Below are positions 53,928 through 63,000 of a stretch of 64,000 bases of DNA, one piece after another. The translations under genes were made by a program, and so were the position numbers. Within the stretch, counting starts at the first letter, position 1. Each line of letters begins with the position of its first letter. The stretch comes from Lentibacillus sp. JNUCC-1 (lineage in GTDB: Bacteria; Bacillota; Bacilli; Bacillales; Amphibacillaceae). The notes below the pieces were generated by a model. The model was not told the DNA's origin. It searched no databases and worked only from the letters and a program-made list of their open reading frames with translations. Location of the stretch: positions 1,860,001 to 1,924,000 of the forward strand of contig NZ_WHOH01000001.1 in the NCBI RefSeq assembly GCF_009741735.1. Reading direction: 5' to 3'.

Positions 53928-54919
53928 ATGGGATTAATGTTTTCGGATGCTGAGAAGCATATACAGGATACGATCGTGTTTTCAGACTTGAATATGGCCA
54001 TACCTAATGGACAAGTGATCTCAGTGTATACCAATGTAAATGTTCGTGAAACGTTGGTTGGTATTCTTACCGGTGATACAAATCTGTCCTATGGTAACTT
54101 TACACTGCAGTCAGATATTGGTTTTCTTCTTTTGCAAGATGGATTATATGAACGGCTTAAAGTCAATGAAATGCTCACGTTCACGAAGAGATTATATGCT
54201 TCAGATCAATTGATAGAATCAATCGTTCATATGATGCAGCTCGAGCCTATTAAAAACAGGAAAATTCACCAGCTGTCATTTTCTGAACAGAAGCGGGTAC
54301 AGATGGCGTGTCTCGCTATACAGGCCCTGATGTATTTGTGATGGAGGAACCTGATCAGAATCTCGATCTCGAGTCGAAGCGTGTTTACTTATCATTCCTG
54401 AACCATCTTCGCAGTGAAGAAAAAGCTGTGCTGGTTATAACTGGGCGCATGGAAAGCGCGATTGAGACAGCCGACGTGGCCTATATTCTTGATGATACAG
54501 GTCTCCGAACAATAGAGGTTGGAGCAGACGCTAATCTGCAAGCAAGTGAAGATGCAAAAGAGAAAGTGGCAGCCAACCCTGTTAAGTTGGAAAAAATACC
54601 CTCTAAGGTCAATGAGAAAATCGTATTGTTCCACCCACTGGAAATTGATTATATCGAGAGCCAGGACGGGCAATCATTCTTGCACGTAAAAGAGGAAGCC
54701 TTTCCTTGCACATTTACGTTGCAACAACTGGAGCAGCGTTTGTTTCCGTTTGGCTTTTTCCGCTGCCATCGCTCCTACCTCGTGAACCTGCAAAAAGTTC
54801 GGGAAGTGATGACATGGACACGGAACAGTTACAGCCTCATTCTCGAAAATAAGCAGAAAACGACAATTCCATTATCAAAATCCAAGATGGCAGAGTTGAA
54901 GGAACTGCTCGGAATCTAA
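53928..54919 (+). pseudogene. LytTR regulator with degenerate ABC-ATPase domain, frameshifted
   Basis: ATG 53928 opens an ABC-ATPase-like domain that lacks Walker A (VYTNVNVRETLVGIL in its place) and has a degraded signature (LSFSEQKRVQMA). The frame breaks at 54321-54328. The second frame continues with Walker-B-like DVFVMEEPDQNLD and then a LytTR DNA-binding domain (DYIESQDGQSFLHV...FFRCHRSYLVNLQKV). One extra G or C there gives a single protein of about 330 residues. It precedes an ABC exporter pair that it probably regulates. An extended -10 (TGCTATAAT, 53882-53890) lies upstream. Confidence 0.85.
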
Positions 54920-54932
54920 TGCTGTCGAAATC

Positions 54933-54958
54933 GCCATTATTTCCCCGGAAATAATGGC
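54933..54958. terminator. Hairpin after the LytTR regulator
   Basis: GCCATTATTTCC and GGAAATAATGGC are perfect complements around CC. There is no T-run, so terminator function is uncertain. Confidence 0.5.
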
Positions 54959-55139
54959 TCGCTACATAAAGAAAAACATGACATAACCAGCCAGAGTAAA
55001 TCTGTTCATCCTTAAAAAGAAGCCATTCATCGGTTTAATGGCGCTTTTCACCTGGATTTTAATGCGACTATCTTCATTCCCGGGTATTCTATAGATGCAG
55101 GCACAACAAGTGCTCTGACAAAGAACCGGGGGGAAGAAC

Positions 55140-55988
55140 ATGAGATATACAATTGAGACAGAGGGGCTTGCAAAAACATTTTTAAAACAATCAGCGCTCC
55201 AAAGCGTGGATTTGAGAATCGAACAGGGTGAAATTTTCGGTCTGCTTGGACCAAGCGGGTCTGGTAAAACAACGACCATTAAAATATTAACCGGACAACT
55301 TGAGCCAACACGCGGAACGGCAAAAGTGTTTGGTGTCCCGCACACCAAGTTGAGACAGCCAGTTCTCCAAAAACGCTTTGGTGTCGTAACTGATAATAGC
55401 GGCTTGTATGATCGATTGACGGTCTATGATAATTTGAAACTGTATTGTGATCTGTATGATGTTTCATATACAAGAATTAACGCTGTGTTGGAAACCGTTA
55501 ATTTAACAGGTATTGATAAGAAGCGTGCAGAAACATTATCGCGCGGAATGAAACAGCGGATTTTAATCGCACGTGCACTGCTTCACGAACCTGAGTTATT
55601 ATTTCTGGATGAACCAACTTCAGCACTGGATCCGGTCAATACACAGTACATCTATAAGGGTTTGCGGGCACTTAATGCAAAAGGCACGACCATCATGCTG
55701 ACAACTCACGACATGTATGAAGCAGACACATTGTGTGATCGTATTGCATTTTTAAACGAGGGTACAATCCAACTTATGGACACACCAGAGAATTTAAAAA
55801 GACGTTATGCAGATGGGACCATTACCGTCACACTGGTCAACGATGAACAAGTCATCCTTCCAACCGGATCAGATGGAGCGGACAGACTATATGATTATAT
55901 GAACAGCAACCAAGTTATGAACATTCGTTCCAACGAGGCGACGATCGGTGATATTTTTGTAGATGTGACAGGGAGGAATCTGATATGA
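55140..55988 (+). CDS. ABC transporter ATP-binding protein
   Basis: 282 residues. Walker A GPSGSGKTTT, signature LSRGMKQRILIARAL, Walker B LLFLDEPTSALDP, H-loop TTHDMYEAD. It resembles ATPases of ABC-2 exporters for drugs, peptides or antibiotics. ATG 55140 follows GGGGGGAAG. Its end overlaps the permease start (ATGA). The substrate cannot be told from sequence. Confidence 0.93.
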   Translation: MRYTIETEGLAKTFLKQSALQSVDLRIEQGEIFGLLGPSGSGKTTTIKILTGQLEPTRGTAKVFGVPHTKLRQPVLQKRFGVVTDNSGLYDRLTVYDNLKLYCDLYDVSYTRINAVLETVNLTGIDKKRAETLSRGMKQRILIARALLHEPELLFLDEPTSALDPVNTQYIYKGLRALNAKGTTIMLTTHDMYEADTLCDRIAFLNEGTIQLMDTPENLKRRYADGTITVTLVNDEQVILPTGSDGADRLYDYMNSNQVMNIRSNEATIGDIFVDVTGRNLI

Positions 55989-56692
55989 GTTTTTCATGGA
56001 AACGTATGAGTGCTATTTTGGTCAAGGATTATAAAGATGTGTCACGGAATATGGCTGTGTTTTCAGTATTAATATTGATGCCTGTCCTTTCAGCCTTTTA
56101 TGGCCGTATGGGCATTGATGGGCTGGGAACTATTTACATGCTGATTAACGTTGGATTTGTAATGGTCGCCTCATTCCTCCAAAGCTGTCTGATTGCTGAG
56201 GAAAAGGATAAAAATACATTGCGGGGCCTGATGCTGTCACCCGCAAGTATAGCAGAGGTCCTGCTTGGCAAAAGCTTGCTTTCTTTTATCGCTACAGCAA
56301 TCATTATTTTCGTGAGTCTTTTCTTTGTTGAATACGTACCGGGTAATATCGGAATTGTTACTGCAGCACTCGCACTATCTTGCATTTTCTATATCTGTTT
56401 GGGGACGCTCCTCGGATTGTATGCCAAGTCTGTTATGGATGCCTCCGTTCTGGTGATGCCGATTTTCTTTGTGTTCTCGATTGGTACACTTGCCAAAGGG
56501 TTTATGGATCAGTATTCCATCCTTAAAGTGTTAAACATTTTACCGAATTTCCAGCTTCTCGAGTTGGCTGAAAAAGTAGAGCAACAAGCAGGGGTGGGTG
56601 CGGTTATGGGACATATGGGCGTGATCCTTGCCTGGGTCGTTCTGAGTTGTATCCTGACAGTTGTTGTCTATAAAAAACGCATGGTTGATTAA
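55985..56692 (+). CDS. ABC-2 type transporter permease
   Basis: 235 residues with about six hydrophobic segments and a typical ABC-2 layout: short N-terminus, CLIAEEKDKNTLRGLMLSPAS loop after the second span. Translationally coupled to the ATPase. Together with the LytTR gene it forms a regulator-exporter cassette. Confidence 0.88.
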   Translation: MSFSWKRMSAILVKDYKDVSRNMAVFSVLILMPVLSAFYGRMGIDGLGTIYMLINVGFVMVASFLQSCLIAEEKDKNTLRGLMLSPASIAEVLLGKSLLSFIATAIIIFVSLFFVEYVPGNIGIVTAALALSCIFYICLGTLLGLYAKSVMDASVLVMPIFFVFSIGTLAKGFMDQYSILKVLNILPNFQLLELAEKVEQQAGVGAVMGHMGVILAWVVLSCILTVVVYKKRMVD

Positions 56693-56740
56693 GGCGCCAC
56701 TAATCTCTCTATGTTATAGTTTTACCAGGAGGGATGCAGT

Positions 56741-57913
56741 GTGAAGACAGAAATTAGGATGCTTGAGGCGCAACGTGATCAGGACATGATTTTTCCGTTA
56801 TCACAATTCGCCTTTCAATATGAATTATCGAAGGAAGAACTTGAGAAAAAAGTAAAAGAAGCCGAGCGGCATGTGATCTGGGGGATGTTTGCAGCTGGTG
56901 AGTTGGCTGCGAAAACACACCTTTTGCCGCTTTCGGTATACATACATGGAAAAGCGTTCGATATGGGTGGTGTCAGTTCTGTGGCGACATGGCCTGAATA
57001 CCGGCGCAATGGGCTTGTGAAACAATTGCTGAAAACAGCCCTTGACCATATGCGTCAGCATGGACAGACAATTTCTTTCCTTTTCCCATTTTCATTTGGA
57101 TTTTACCGGCGATACGGCTGGGAACTTGTCTTTAGTGATGTGGAATGTGACATTCCGATAACAACGTTCAAAAAACAGTGGGGTGGGTCGGGATACATCC
57201 GTCGCATTCAGCAGGATGATATACGTACGCTTGAGGATGTCTACAACACCTATGCCAAACAGTATACCGGTATGTTAAAACGGGATGAACGCTGGTGGCG
57301 GGAGCGCATTTTAAAGGATAACCAGCATATTGCTGTGGCGTATGATGAAGCAGATCGAGCGATTGGCTATGTCATTTATACGGTGAAAAAAGAGACATTT
57401 ACAGTCAGGGACATCGCTTTTACCAATAACAATGCACGGAAACTGCTTTACCATTTCATCAGTCAGCATGATTCCATGGCGGAAAAGGTGAAGATGACCG
57501 TTCCGGAAAATGACCCAATTGTGTTGCATGCTGAAGACCCGCGTTTTGAACAAAAGATCAATCCTTATTTCATGGCACGGATTGTTGACGTGCATAACTT
57601 CTTGAAGGATTATCCGTTTGCTCCAGCCACAAAAAACGTGACCCTGAACGTACAGGACGATTTTCTGCCGGAAAACGGCGGGACCTTTCAATTGAACCCG
57701 AATGGCGATCATGTTAAAGTGACGGCTGTGTCAGCGCCTACGAAAGAAATGGGCATTACGTGTACCATACAACAGCTGACGATGATGTTGCTTGGATTCA
57801 AACGTCCGGGTGAACTGAGTGCGGCCGGATTGTTGGAGGCGGATGCGAATCCAATTGAAGCGCTGGAAGAACTGATCCCGAGACAACAGCCCTATCTGGC
57901 TGATTTTTTCTAA
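56741..57913 (+). CDS. GNAT acetyltransferase, Eis-like
   Basis: 390 residues, GTG start behind AGGAGGG. N-terminal GNAT domain (MGGVSSVATWPEYRRNGLVKQLLKTAL gives the acetyl-CoA loop VATWPEYRRNG), a second GNAT-like fold, and a C-terminal sterol-carrier-like domain (TMMLLGFKRPGELSAAGLLE). Eis relatives acetylate amines such as aminoglycosides or protein lysines. The substrate here is unknown. Confidence 0.88.
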   Translation: MKTEIRMLEAQRDQDMIFPLSQFAFQYELSKEELEKKVKEAERHVIWGMFAAGELAAKTHLLPLSVYIHGKAFDMGGVSSVATWPEYRRNGLVKQLLKTALDHMRQHGQTISFLFPFSFGFYRRYGWELVFSDVECDIPITTFKKQWGGSGYIRRIQQDDIRTLEDVYNTYAKQYTGMLKRDERWWRERILKDNQHIAVAYDEADRAIGYVIYTVKKETFTVRDIAFTNNNARKLLYHFISQHDSMAEKVKMTVPENDPIVLHAEDPRFEQKINPYFMARIVDVHNFLKDYPFAPATKNVTLNVQDDFLPENGGTFQLNPNGDHVKVTAVSAPTKEMGITCTIQQLTMMLLGFKRPGELSAAGLLEADANPIEALEELIPRQQPYLADFF

Positions 57914-57990
57914 ACATCTCTCACTCAAAGTCATAAACAGATGCCTTGTCCCATATGATTTACAAGCGACTTGTATAAGGGGCGAGGCAT

Positions 57991-58704
57991 ATGAATCGAA
58001 TCAAACATATAGCTATTTGGCTGGCCGGCGCGGTATTACTCGCGGTTTTAATCACCCGGCCACTCCCACAGACGGATGACGTGTTCAGAACATGGTCACT
58101 GCCTTTGACAGGACAGACCATTGTGATCGATCCCGGACATGGAGGACCAGACGGCGGAGCGGTGGGCAAAGGCGATGTTCAAGAGAAAGATATTGCCTTG
58201 AATGTGGCCAAGAAGCTCAGGGATTATTTGCAGCAGGCCGGTGCGATCGTGTATTTAACAAGGGAAACAGATACCGACCTGGCAGCTGGTGACACAAAAG
58301 GCTTGTCCAAGCGTAAATCAGAAGACATTAGAAAACGGCTGGCATTTATAGAAGAAAAAGACGCGGATTTTTTCCTGACCATTCATCTGAATGCCATACC
58401 ATCACCGAAATGGAGCGGCGCCCAGACGTTTTACCATCCCACACATAAGAAAAGCAAACACCTGGCATCGATGGTTCAATCCGAAATCATTCGCAACCTT
58501 GAAAATACCACCAGGGAACCGCTTGCTGTGAACACACTTTATTTATTGAAGCACGCTGAAGTACCAGGTTCGCTTGTGGAAATTGGGTTTCTCTCCAATG
58601 ACCAAGAGCGGGAGCAGCTTGTGCAGGCAGGCTATCAGCAAAAGATGGCCGCAAGTATTTATCAGGGTGTGCTGAGATATGTGACAGAAGAACCTGAAGA
58701 ATGA
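57991..58704 (+). CDS. cwlD: N-acetylmuramoyl-L-alanine amidase CwlD
   Basis: 237 residues. An N-terminal membrane anchor/signal (about 6-22), then an Amidase_3 domain: zinc ligands His50 (DPGHGG), Glu65 and His132 (TIHLNA), catalytic Glu197 (VEIGF). CwlD with PdaA makes the muramic-delta-lactam of spore cortex, which germination enzymes recognise. In B. subtilis cwlD lies just after rpsI; here about 7.7 kb of accessory DNA separates them. Confidence 0.95.
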   Translation: MNRIKHIAIWLAGAVLLAVLITRPLPQTDDVFRTWSLPLTGQTIVIDPGHGGPDGGAVGKGDVQEKDIALNVAKKLRDYLQQAGAIVYLTRETDTDLAAGDTKGLSKRKSEDIRKRLAFIEEKDADFFLTIHLNAIPSPKWSGAQTFYHPTHKKSKHLASMVQSEIIRNLENTTREPLAVNTLYLLKHAEVPGSLVEIGFLSNDQEREQLVQAGYQQKMAASIYQGVLRYVTEEPEE

Positions 58705-58733
58705 GCTCTTTTAATTGAGGGCTCTTTATTTTT
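58703..58733 (+). terminator. Terminator after cwlD
   Basis: GAGCTC pairs with GGGCTC (one G-U) across a short loop, followed by TTTATTTTT. Confidence 0.65.
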
Positions 58734-58780
58734 AGCATTTTGATGGTATTATTTGGTAAAATGGAAGTGAGGTGAATGCT

Positions 58781-59902
58781 ATGAGAGCCATTCTAGTGGA
58801 TGATGAATACTTAGCACTTCAGTATTTGGAGCGAATGATAGGTAAAGTCAGCAATATTGAGATCGTGGCTACATTTACATATTTGGATCTTAATAGGCAC
58901 GCATCCATTATAGAGTCCGTTGATCTCGTTTTTTTAGACATAGAAATGCCAGGAATGAATGGGTTGGAGCTTGCTGAACGCATAACCGAAGTCAATCCTG
59001 GTATTGATGTTGTGTTTGTGACGGCTTTTAACGAATATGCTGTTCAGGCATTTGAACTGAATGCCCTTGATTACGTCATGAAACCCGTTCAACTCGAACG
59101 TTTAAAGAAGACGATTGAACGGATTGAAAATTCTAAGCCTGATGGTGTTTCATCCGATCATGATACGCTGCAAATCAGTGTGTTCGGGGAACTTGATTTC
59201 GCTCGTTCTGACCAGCACATAAGACTTCAGTGGCGAACGAAAAAAGCTGAGGAACTCTTTCTTTACCTCTTGCTCAGAACCGGGGAAACCATTCATAAAT
59301 CCACATTGGTTGATGTGATCTGGACTGAATATGATCTAGATAAAGCTTATGCTCACCTATATACAGCCATTTATCATATCAGAAAAACCCTCTCCCCTTA
59401 CAAAAATTATTTGACAGTCAAAAACAGACAAGAAGGCTATGTGCTCTACACAGACAATATTGCGCTTGATACTTGGCAATGGGAGAAACAAGTGCGAACC
59501 ATGCCCCCAGTTGCAGTGGATACCATTGCCGATCATGAGGCTGTTATGGATATGTATACAGCCCCTTACCTCGCTCACTATGACTACATATGGACAGACA
59601 ATGAACGGTTCCGACTCGAACACCTGTGGCTCCAACATGCGTATAAACTGGCTGACTTTTATCAGCATCATGATGATCTGGAAAAGGCACAGGAATGGTA
59701 TATCCAGATTTGCAGCACATCACCAGAAGAAGAACATGCTGCACTTGCCCTCATGAAGCTCTATGCCCTGCACGGGTATAGAGGACTCGTGACACATCAA
59801 TTCAACACATTAAAACACGCATTGAAAAAAGTGGATATTCCAATGGATCCTGATATCGTCGATTGGTATGAGCAATGGAAAAATACTTATGAATCTAATT
59901 GA
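58781..59902 (+). CDS. Response regulator with OmpR-type and BTAD domains (SARP-like), orphan
   Basis: 373 residues. Receiver domain with Asp7/Asp8, phospho-acceptor Asp53 (FLDIEMPGMNG), Thr81 and Lys101. Then a winged-helix Trans_reg_C domain (about 130-220) and a helical bacterial-transcriptional-activation domain to the end. No histidine kinase lies nearby. ATG 58781 follows GAGGTGA. It is directly upstream of the giant surface protein and may control it; this is inferred from position only. Confidence 0.9.
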   Translation: MRAILVDDEYLALQYLERMIGKVSNIEIVATFTYLDLNRHASIIESVDLVFLDIEMPGMNGLELAERITEVNPGIDVVFVTAFNEYAVQAFELNALDYVMKPVQLERLKKTIERIENSKPDGVSSDHDTLQISVFGELDFARSDQHIRLQWRTKKAEELFLYLLLRTGETIHKSTLVDVIWTEYDLDKAYAHLYTAIYHIRKTLSPYKNYLTVKNRQEGYVLYTDNIALDTWQWEKQVRTMPPVAVDTIADHEAVMDMYTAPYLAHYDYIWTDNERFRLEHLWLQHAYKLADFYQHHDDLEKAQEWYIQICSTSPEEEHAALALMKLYALHGYRGLVTHQFNTLKHALKKVDIPMDPDIVDWYEQWKNTYESN

Positions 59903-59903
59903 C

Positions 59904-59939
59904 CCTGATGAAGCTGAAAAGTTTTATCAGGTTTTTTTT
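59904..59939 (+). terminator. Terminator after the response regulator
   Basis: CCTGAT (59904-59909) pairs with ATCAGG (59926-59931), with AAAA/TTTT pairing inside, followed by eight Ts. Confidence 0.85.
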
Positions 59940-60080
59940 GCAGGAATCCGTCAAGGAATTAGGACTATATGCCTAATAAAAAGATGCTACTCTATGAAAT
60001 AGTGATTCATTGTTGAGAAACTGTACAGAAGCCCTTGGTATGTTATTTGCTAGCATACTATGAAAAAGGGGGACCAACAC

Positions 60081-63000
60081 ATGAACAAGAGATTAAGCAT
60101 ATTATTCATTTTCATGCTCTTGTTTCAATCTATTTCGGGCGGACTTGTCTTTGCAGAAGGAGCGAAGGGAAGTTCTGGAGACAGTATTTTCACCGATGTC
60201 CAGCTGACGGATAGTGAGAACAATCCAGTCAGCGACGAACAGTCGCCTGAAACTGTAAATGTACACATAGCCTGGACACTGGAAAACATAGCGATTGAGG
60301 ATGTGAAAGATACATATACGCTTTCCCTTCCGGAGCAATTGCAGATTGAGGGAAAACAGCAGGGCGATGTTATCTATGAAGATAATACGCTCGGTTCATA
60401 TGAACTTTCTGTCGAGGGGGTTCTAACTGTATTACTTAACGATATTCATGAAGAATACGAGCATGCTTCAGGGGAGATTGTAATTGATCATGTTCCTATG
60501 AGGCAGGCACAAGAATCCGAACAGGATCCAAACGAGAAGTCGGGTACTTCAGATGACAAAACTGAGGATGAAACAAGTGTATCCAAAAAAGAAGCTTCCG
60601 AAGATGAGGGACAATCAAATGACGATCAATCCGAAGCTGATAGCTCTTCCTCTGATAAGCGGGAGGAAAGCAACCAAATAAACATAGATAAAAACCAGGA
60701 AAAAGGGGAGAAAGAACAAAAGCCTACTGAGGAAAAAAAGTCTAAAAATGACTCAGAAGCTAAAAAAGACAAAGAGAGAACGATAGGTACTTTTGCAGAA
60801 ATACAAGAAAATATATTTACGTTCAAAAGCTTGACGTATGACGGCGAGGAGATTGCAGATGGGTCCATTATCGACATTGGTGATGGAACAAAAGTGGAAA
60901 TTGAGTTTAAGTGGGATACCGAGGGACTTGATGTTAAAAGCGGGGATACCGCTTCAATGCAGTTGCCAGATGTGTTTGAACAAGTCTCCACACCTGAAAA
61001 GAATATAGTTACAAGTGGTATCACTGTTGGTACTTATAGTATTCAAGATGGTGAATTGAAGTTTGTATTCAATGATAAAATTGAAGATGGTGATGTATCC
61101 AACGGAAAAGTCGGGTTAAATTTAGACTTCAATTTACAAAAGTTTGAAGAAGATATCGAACAGGTCATTGATTTTAATGATTCAGAGGAAACAACATTAA
61201 ACGTTGTGGCAAAACCTAATAAAACTGCCAGTAGCATTACGAAAGAAGGACATCCGGATCAAAAACACAATGCAAGTGAGATTACATGGACCGTTGATGT
61301 CATCAATAATAGCGAAGAAACAGTTACTGACGCTACATTGAATGATTCTTTACCAGATGGCCTGGGTTTACCGGAAAATCTTGTTGTAAAATCATTATCA
61401 ACTGATTTGGATGGTAACAAAGTAGTAGGAGATGAAGTAAATACCTATTCTGGTAATATCACAGATGGTATAAAATTTGATGAGTTGAAGCCGTTCAAGG
61501 GTTACCGTGTGGAATATACTACCCCTATTACTGATAAAGATAAAACAGAATTCACAAATGATGCTTCATTCTACAATGGCATTAAGGACCTACCTGCATC
61601 AGCTACTGTAGATGGACTAACAACAAGTAACCCAATTGAAAAATCTGGTAAATATAACGATGAAACAGGTCAAATTGATTGGACCATTGTTGCCAATGAG
61701 AATGGAACAGATATTAACAATGTTATTATTGAAGATGAGCTACCAGATGCGTTAACACTCGTCAAAGAGACATTGAAAGTTAATAAATATGTTGATGGTT
61801 CTCAATCTGAAGTAATAGAAATTGGCCCGGCTAACTTCCCAATCGAACTTGGAGAAACAGCTGCAAATGAACATTATGAAATCAAATTTAGTACAGACAT
61901 TGATTACACAGCCGTTAACGAAGGTAATTACCAGAAAACAAATAGCTTTACAAACACCACGACATTAAAAGATGGAAAAGATGAACTTGGTGACGATGGT
62001 GCCACAGTGGACTTTGACAGGGAACCCCTTTTAGAAAAAGCGGGTAAATCCAATGTCGACTATGATAATAAAACATTGAGCTGGACAATCGATGTCAACA
62101 AGGCAAAGCATCCATTTGGTGATCTTACAATTACAGATACTATTCCAGATGGTTTGAGCCTCGCAGAAGATGATATTGAAATCACCGATGAAGACGGAAA
62201 TGATTTTCCTGCAGAGAGTATAGACATCGATCAAAAAGAAGTTACTATCAATCTTAGTGATGTTGGAACAAAGCATCTGACAATAGAGTACACAACAGAT
62301 ATTGAAAAATTTGATGTAGATAATTTTAAGAACACCGTTTCAATAGGTGGAGATGGCATCGGTGAGGGTGATCATGATACAGGTCACGAAATTACTCCAC
62401 CAGGAAATAGTTTCGATAAAAACTTTGAAGGTATCGATTATAATAAAAAGACCATGGATTGGTCTCTTAAAGTAGATCCAAAAAGAGAAGCGATAACTGA
62501 CCTTGAAATTACGGATACTTTCCCAAATCAGGGAATGATTCTAGACGATGACTCTGTAGAGGTTAATCATTCCAATCAAGATAAATCTTTAGTGAAAGGA
62601 ACAGATTATACTTTAGAGCCAATAGGTGAAGGCTATCAAAAAGGGTTCACCATCAAACTTATAGGTGACTTCTCATCGTTGGATAAAGGATATTTAACCG
62701 TCGATTATACAACTTCCTATGATCCTGAGTTTGAAGTCGGTGGTAATACTTTGGACCCACACGTGAATACAGAGGGAAATGAACAGGTTTATGTAAACAA
62801 AGCAAACTATCAAGGAACAACGGAAAATGGTAATGGATTTAATGAGGATAGAGAAGCCGATACTATAGTCAGAGAAGATTCTTGGAACAGCGGTAAAAAA
62901 GAAGGAAAGCTCGTTAATGTAGATAGTGATGGCAATTTAGAAGACGGCTGGCAAAGCGGTTCAGAAAGAAAAATAGCCTGGCAACTATATACAAACTACC

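Noticed and set aside
60626..61024. 132-residue minus-strand open frame in the adhesin linker, Ser-rich
   Set aside because: Antisense of the charged Ser/Asp/Glu/Lys low-complexity region; no start signals.
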